Origin: Trueperaceae bacterium
GTDB lineage: Bacteria; Deinococcota; Deinococci; Deinococcales; Trueperaceae
DNA: 8,603 nt
Assembly (NCBI GenBank): GCA_007122815.1
Contig: SKSV01000219.1
Span: 1 to 8,603, forward strand
Direction of reading: 5' to 3'
The position numbers were made by a program, and so were the translations under genes. The stretch's first letter is position 1, and each line of letters opens with the position of its first letter. This document shows, in pieces, positions 5,731 through 8,603 of this stretch. The notes beneath the pieces were generated by a model. The model had not been told where the DNA came from, ran no database searches, and saw only the letters and a list, made by a program, of their open reading frames with translations.

Positions 5731-8603
5731 GTGGCCAACCGCGCGCCCGTACCCGACAGCCAGGCCCTCGCGGCGTTCGACGACCACGCGCTCGCCATCG
5801 CATCGCGCCAGTACTTCCAGAACGGCGACGAGGACCTCATAGGCATGTTCCAGCGCGTCGCCCGCTGGGTGGCCAGCCCCGAAGCGGCGGACGCACGCAG
5901 CGAACACGCCCAACGCTACTTCGACCTCATGATCAGCAAGCGCTTCTGCCCCGGGGGCCGCGTGCTGGCTGGCGCCGCCACCAAGCACGGTAACGTCCTC
6001 AACTGCTTCGTCCAAGACGGCCGGCCCGAGACCGAAGGGAGCGACCCCTGGGTGCTGCGGCTCGCCGCCAAGCTCGCCGTCGTCACCAAAGTTGGCGGCG
6101 GCAACGGGCTCTGCCTCGACCCGATCGCCCCCAAGCGTGCCTTCCCGGGCCACGTCGGCCAGCTCTACCTCACCATCGCCCCCACCCACCCCGACTACGA
6201 CAAGGTCAAGGACGGGACCTTCATGGACCTCGTCCACGGCACGTACGTCACGCGCGGGTACCGCGCCGGGCGCTTCGTCGAGTACCACGCCGCTCCGTCG
6301 GACGTACACGTCAAGCAGGTAGGCGACTCGGTCGAGAGCATCTGGCAGTGCGCTTCCGACGTCGTTACCACCTTGCTGCGCGGGGAAGACCTGCTGCTCG
6401 ACCTCAGCGAGCTGCGGCCCGAAGGCACCCCCGTACACGGCTCCGGAGGCACCTCCAGCGGCCCCTCCTCCTTCGCGGTGGAGGTGTTCGACAACTTCGC
6501 GCGCTGGGCGCAGCTCGGCGGCGCCGAGTACGCCGGGCCCGTCGCCGCACTCAGGTACGTCTTCAGTCCTACGCTCCGCGTGATAAGGCAAGGCGGGTGC
6601 TTGCACCCCGACACGCTCGTCCACACGAGCCGCGGCACGTTGCGCCTCTCAGAGGTCGTCGACGCACACCAGATGGGCTGGCAGGACCACCGCCTCAAGG
6701 TTGCCACCGACGAGGGCTGGAAGGACAGTCCGAGAGGGTTCAACAACGGCAACGCCCCCACCCTGCGCGTCACTCTGGCGAACGGTCAGACCCTGCGCGG
6801 CACACCTCGCCATCGGGTCAAGGTGCTTAGGCAAGATGGACGCCGAGAGTGGGTGCGGCTCGAGGACCTGCAAGCGGGCGATCACGTGATCCAAGTGCTC
6901 GATCAGCACACCGGAGCGCCGGTCGTGCTGCGGCCGGTCGACGTCCCGCACCACAACGCGACGCCGATCGCGATGCCGGAGGTCCTGAGCGAGCGACTCG
7001 CGTTCTTCCTCGGCTATCTGTGGGGCGATGGGTTCGTGAGCGATGGTCGGGTCGGCCTCGCCGTCGCGCACGGTTCACCGATGGTGGACGAGGCGCCGCG
7101 GCTCTTCGCCGAACTGTTCGGCCTCGAGGTCGCGCGCGAGCAGAAGGTGGGCGACGCCAGCGTCGTGTTCGTGACGAAGGCAGCACACCTGATCGCCTGG
7201 CTCGACGCCAACGGCCTGTCCAAGGCGAAGGCCCGCGAGCTGCGCCTCCCGAAGGCGATTCGCATGGCCCCGCGGCCGGTGGTCGGCGCGTTCCTGAGAG
7301 GCCTGTTCGAGGCCGACGGCTCACTGTCCCACGGTATGCCGTCCCTCAGCACGGCCTCGGTCGTGCTCGCCGAGGACGTAGCGACGATGCTAGCGGGTCT
7401 GGGGATCCCGACCAAGAGTCGGGTCGTCGGAAGCCGTCTCGACCGCTACTCGCGGCACGCGATTCATCACCTGCGCGTGGTGAGCGCGAAGGGCCTTGCA
7501 CGCTTCGTCGAGCGTGTTGGTGCGATGCCCGGTTCGCGCCTCGAAGCGATGGGTTACCACGTGCCCGACGAGGGTCGCGAGCAGTCATGGGCACAGGTGC
7601 GCGGCGACCGTCACCTGACGGCGACCGCGTACGACCGCCTGCGGTCCGTACCGGCGGTGGCCGAGCGGTTGCCAGAGTTCGCCTATGACGAGTACTACGT
7701 CCCCGTGCGCGCGGTCGAGGACGCGGGCCGTTCGTTGACCCTAGACTTGTCGGTCGACGAGAACGAGACCTACCTGGCTGGCGGCTTCGTGACCCACAAC
7801 ACGCGGCGCGGCGCGGGCATGGCGACGATGTCCATCACCCACGCCGACATCCGCGACTTCATCACCGCCAAGGACCTCGAGCGCGAACGCACCGAGGGAG
7901 ACATAAGCACCTTCAACATCTCGGTGCTCGTGAGCGACGAGTTCATGCGGAGCGCCGCCCTCGAGGGACCAGCTGGCGTCCTGCACGACATCGCGGAGCA
8001 CGCATGGCAGACGGGTGAGCCCGGCCTCATCTACGTGGATCGCATCAACGCCCACAACCCCATGCGGGCGTCGTTGGGGGACATCAAGGCCACCAACCCT
8101 TGCTTCGCGGCCGACACCCGGATCGCGACGAGTCGGGGTCTCGTCACCATCGGTGAGTTGTTCGAGACGCAGGAGAACCTGTTCGTCGTCACCGATCGAA
8201 GAACGTATCTCGATCAGCCGGGTGTGATGCCGCGAGCGGCTGCCAAGGTGTTCAAGACCTCGGAGAGCGCCCGCGTCTACCGATTGAGGACTCGGCATGG
8301 CTACGAGGTGCGCGCAACGCCGGATCACAAGTTCCTGACGCCTGACGGATGGGTGAAGCTCCAGGATCTTGTACCCGGATCGAAGCTCCTGATCCAATCT
8401 GCCGAAGGCTCCTGGAGTGACCAGTACGAGTTTCCAGCACACGTTCGCGTTGCGCAAGCGGAGCTCGTGGCAACCGCCGACAGTAACAACCGCGGTGGTC
8501 TCGCGTCGCGAACTGGTCGCAACGACATCCGCGCGCGCTTCTCATCCCTCCCGACCCACTGGAGCAGGGAGTTCGGCGTGTTGCTCGGGTTGCTGGCTGG
8601 TGA
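5731..8603 (+). CDS. nrdJ: Adenosylcobalamin-dependent (class II) ribonucleotide reductase, intein-split, 3' truncated by window
   Basis: The frame stays open from GTG 5731 to the window end without a stop. Removing the inteins leaves extein segments of 289 residues (5731-6597) and 100 residues (7801-8100). The extein shows class II reductase motifs: FCPGGRVLAG, NCFV with a likely redox Cys92, GGGNGL (about 123-126), SSGPSSF (from 242), RQGG|TRRGAGMA, STFNISV and ATNP|C, the loop holding the thiyl-radical cysteine (Cys408 of Lactobacillus leichmannii RNR). The enzyme reduces ribonucleotides to deoxyribonucleotides without oxygen dependence, using AdoCbl to make the radical. The remaining catalytic barrel, including the partner Glu after NPCG and the C-terminal cysteines, lies beyond the window. 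Both inteins must splice out for activity. The gene has its own leader after purH and probably its own regulation. Confidence 0.93.
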   Translation, partial: MANRAPVPDSQALAAFDDHALAIASRQYFQNGDEDLIGMFQRVARWVASPEAADARSEHAQRYFDLMISKRFCPGGRVLAGAATKHGNVLNCFVQDGRPETEGSDPWVLRLAAKLAVVTKVGGGNGLCLDPIAPKRAFPGHVGQLYLTIAPTHPDYDKVKDGTFMDLVHGTYVTRGYRAGRFVEYHAAPSDVHVKQVGDSVESIWQCASDVVTTLLRGEDLLLDLSELRPEGTPVHGSGGTSSGPSSFAVEVFDNFARWAQLGGAEYAGPVAALRYVFSPTLRVIRQGGCLHPDTLVHTSRGTLRLSEVVDAHQMGWQDHRLKVATDEGWKDSPRGFNNGNAPTLRVTLANGQTLRGTPRHRVKVLRQDGRREWVRLEDLQAGDHVIQVLDQHTGAPVVLRPVDVPHHNATPIAMPEVLSERLAFFLGYLWGDGFVSDGRVGLAVAHGSPMVDEAPRLFAELFGLEVAREQKVGDASVVFVTKAAHLIAWLDANGLSKAKARELRLPKAIRMAPRPVVGAFLRGLFEADGSLSHGMPSLSTASVVLAEDVATMLAGLGIPTKSRVVGSRLDRYSRHAIHHLRVVSAKGLARFVERVGAMPGSRLEAMGYHVPDEGREQSWAQVRGDRHLTATAYDRLRSVPAVAERLPEFAYDEYYVPVRAVEDAGRSLTLDLSVDENETYLAGGFVTHNTRRGAGMATMSITHADIRDFITAKDLERERTEGDISTFNISVLVSDEFMRSAALEGPAGVLHDIAEHAWQTGEPGLIYVDRINAHNPMRASLGDIKATNPCFAADTRIATSRGLVTIGELFETQENLFVVTDRRTYLDQPGVMPRAAAKVFKTSESARVYRLRTRHGYEVRATPDHKFLTPDGWVKLQDLVPGSKLLIQSAEGSWSDQYEFPAHVRVAQAELVATADSNNRGGLASRTGRNDIRARFSSLPTHWSREFGVLLGLLAG
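6598..7800 (+). mobile_element. Complete intein 1 in NrdJ with LAGLIDADG homing endonuclease
   Basis: A 401-residue in-frame insertion between RQGG and TRRGA. Splicing block A begins with Cys1 (CLHPDTLVHTSRG). Block B is GTPRH, with Thr69 and His72. The C-terminal block reads TLDLSVDENETYLAGGF and ends in VTHN, the penultimate His and terminal Asn400-401 needed for Asn cyclisation. The +1 extein residue is Thr (7801). The endonuclease has both dodecapeptide motifs: FLGYLWGDG (137-145, acidic Asp144) and FLRGLFEADG (232-241, Asp240), so it appears intact. All splice residues are present, so it should be active in splicing; homing activity is inferred. Confidence 0.95.
8101..8603 (+). mobile_element. 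Intein 2 in NrdJ, N-terminal part (continues past window)
   Basis: This insertion begins at Cys1 in TNP|CFAADTRIATSRG, exactly before the position of the catalytic NPC cysteine. Block A (CFAADTRIATSRGLVTIGEL) and block B (RATPDHKFLTPDGW, Thr73 and His76) are clear. A linker leads to LPTHWSREFG and LLGLLAG (161-167), the opening of a first LAGLIDADG motif cut by the window edge, so an endonuclease domain is expected downstream. GC is about 62% over 8161-8580, lower than in most nearby extein lines, hinting at later arrival. The C-terminal splice block is not visible. Confidence 0.92.

Noticed and set aside
5611..6624. 337-residue - strand open frame opposite nrdJ
   Set aside because: It is antisense to clear reductase coding, composed of Val/Gly/Ala-rich mirror sequence with no domain.
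6849..7688. 279-residue + strand open frame inside intein 1
   Set aside because: It is an Arg-rich out-of-frame translation of the intein; the true frame contains all splicing and endonuclease motifs.
7741..8457. 238-residue - strand open frame spanning the intein junctions
   Set aside because: It is a mirror of the intein and extein coding frame, with no family resemblance.

Overview
The window is GC-rich (about 68-70% in host genes by hand count) and bacterial. Nearly all coding is on the + strand in short-spaced or overlapping gene pairs. GTG starts, an SurA/PpiD-like anchored protein with a short 'FTP' motif after its membrane segment, and an AdoCbl-dependent ribonucleotide reductase carrying inteins suggest a Deinococcota member, perhaps Trueperaceae-like. 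That placement comes from protein style only and is tentative.

Layout: (1) 1-1702 holds the 3' end of a GerMN-domain gene whose stop overlaps the start of a secreted S41 (C-terminal processing) protease with a PDZ domain. (2) 1703-2003 is a non-coding junction: a 33-bp-period tandem repeat starting in the last codons of the protease gene, a GC-rich hairpin, and a tRNA-Arg(CCG) gene on the - strand with its own sigma70-type promoter, which overlaps the translation start region of the next + strand gene. (3) 2004-5480 holds a membrane-anchored SurA/PpiD-like chaperone-isomerase and, 6 nt later, purH (the last two steps of IMP synthesis). (4) 5481-5730 is a structured leader with inverted repeats, a cluster of CTAG-containing half-sites (two copies exactly 31 bp apart, as expected for tandem NrdR boxes) and a strong hairpin just before the ribosome binding site. 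(5) 5731-8603 is the 5' part of nrdJ (class II ribonucleotide reductase), interrupted by a complete 401-residue LAGLIDADG intein and by the first 167 residues of a second intein inserted immediately before the predicted thiyl-radical cysteine; the gene runs off the window.

Functionally the window mixes envelope proteostasis (GerMN protein, S41 protease, SurA-like foldase) with nucleotide supply (PurH for purines, NrdJ for deoxynucleotides). The most notable points are the doubly intein-split reductase and its leader, the S41 protease lacking the usual catalytic lysine, and the tRNA promoter embedded in the surA-like start region. I saw no CRISPR array, insertion sequence, rRNA or clearly new defence system.
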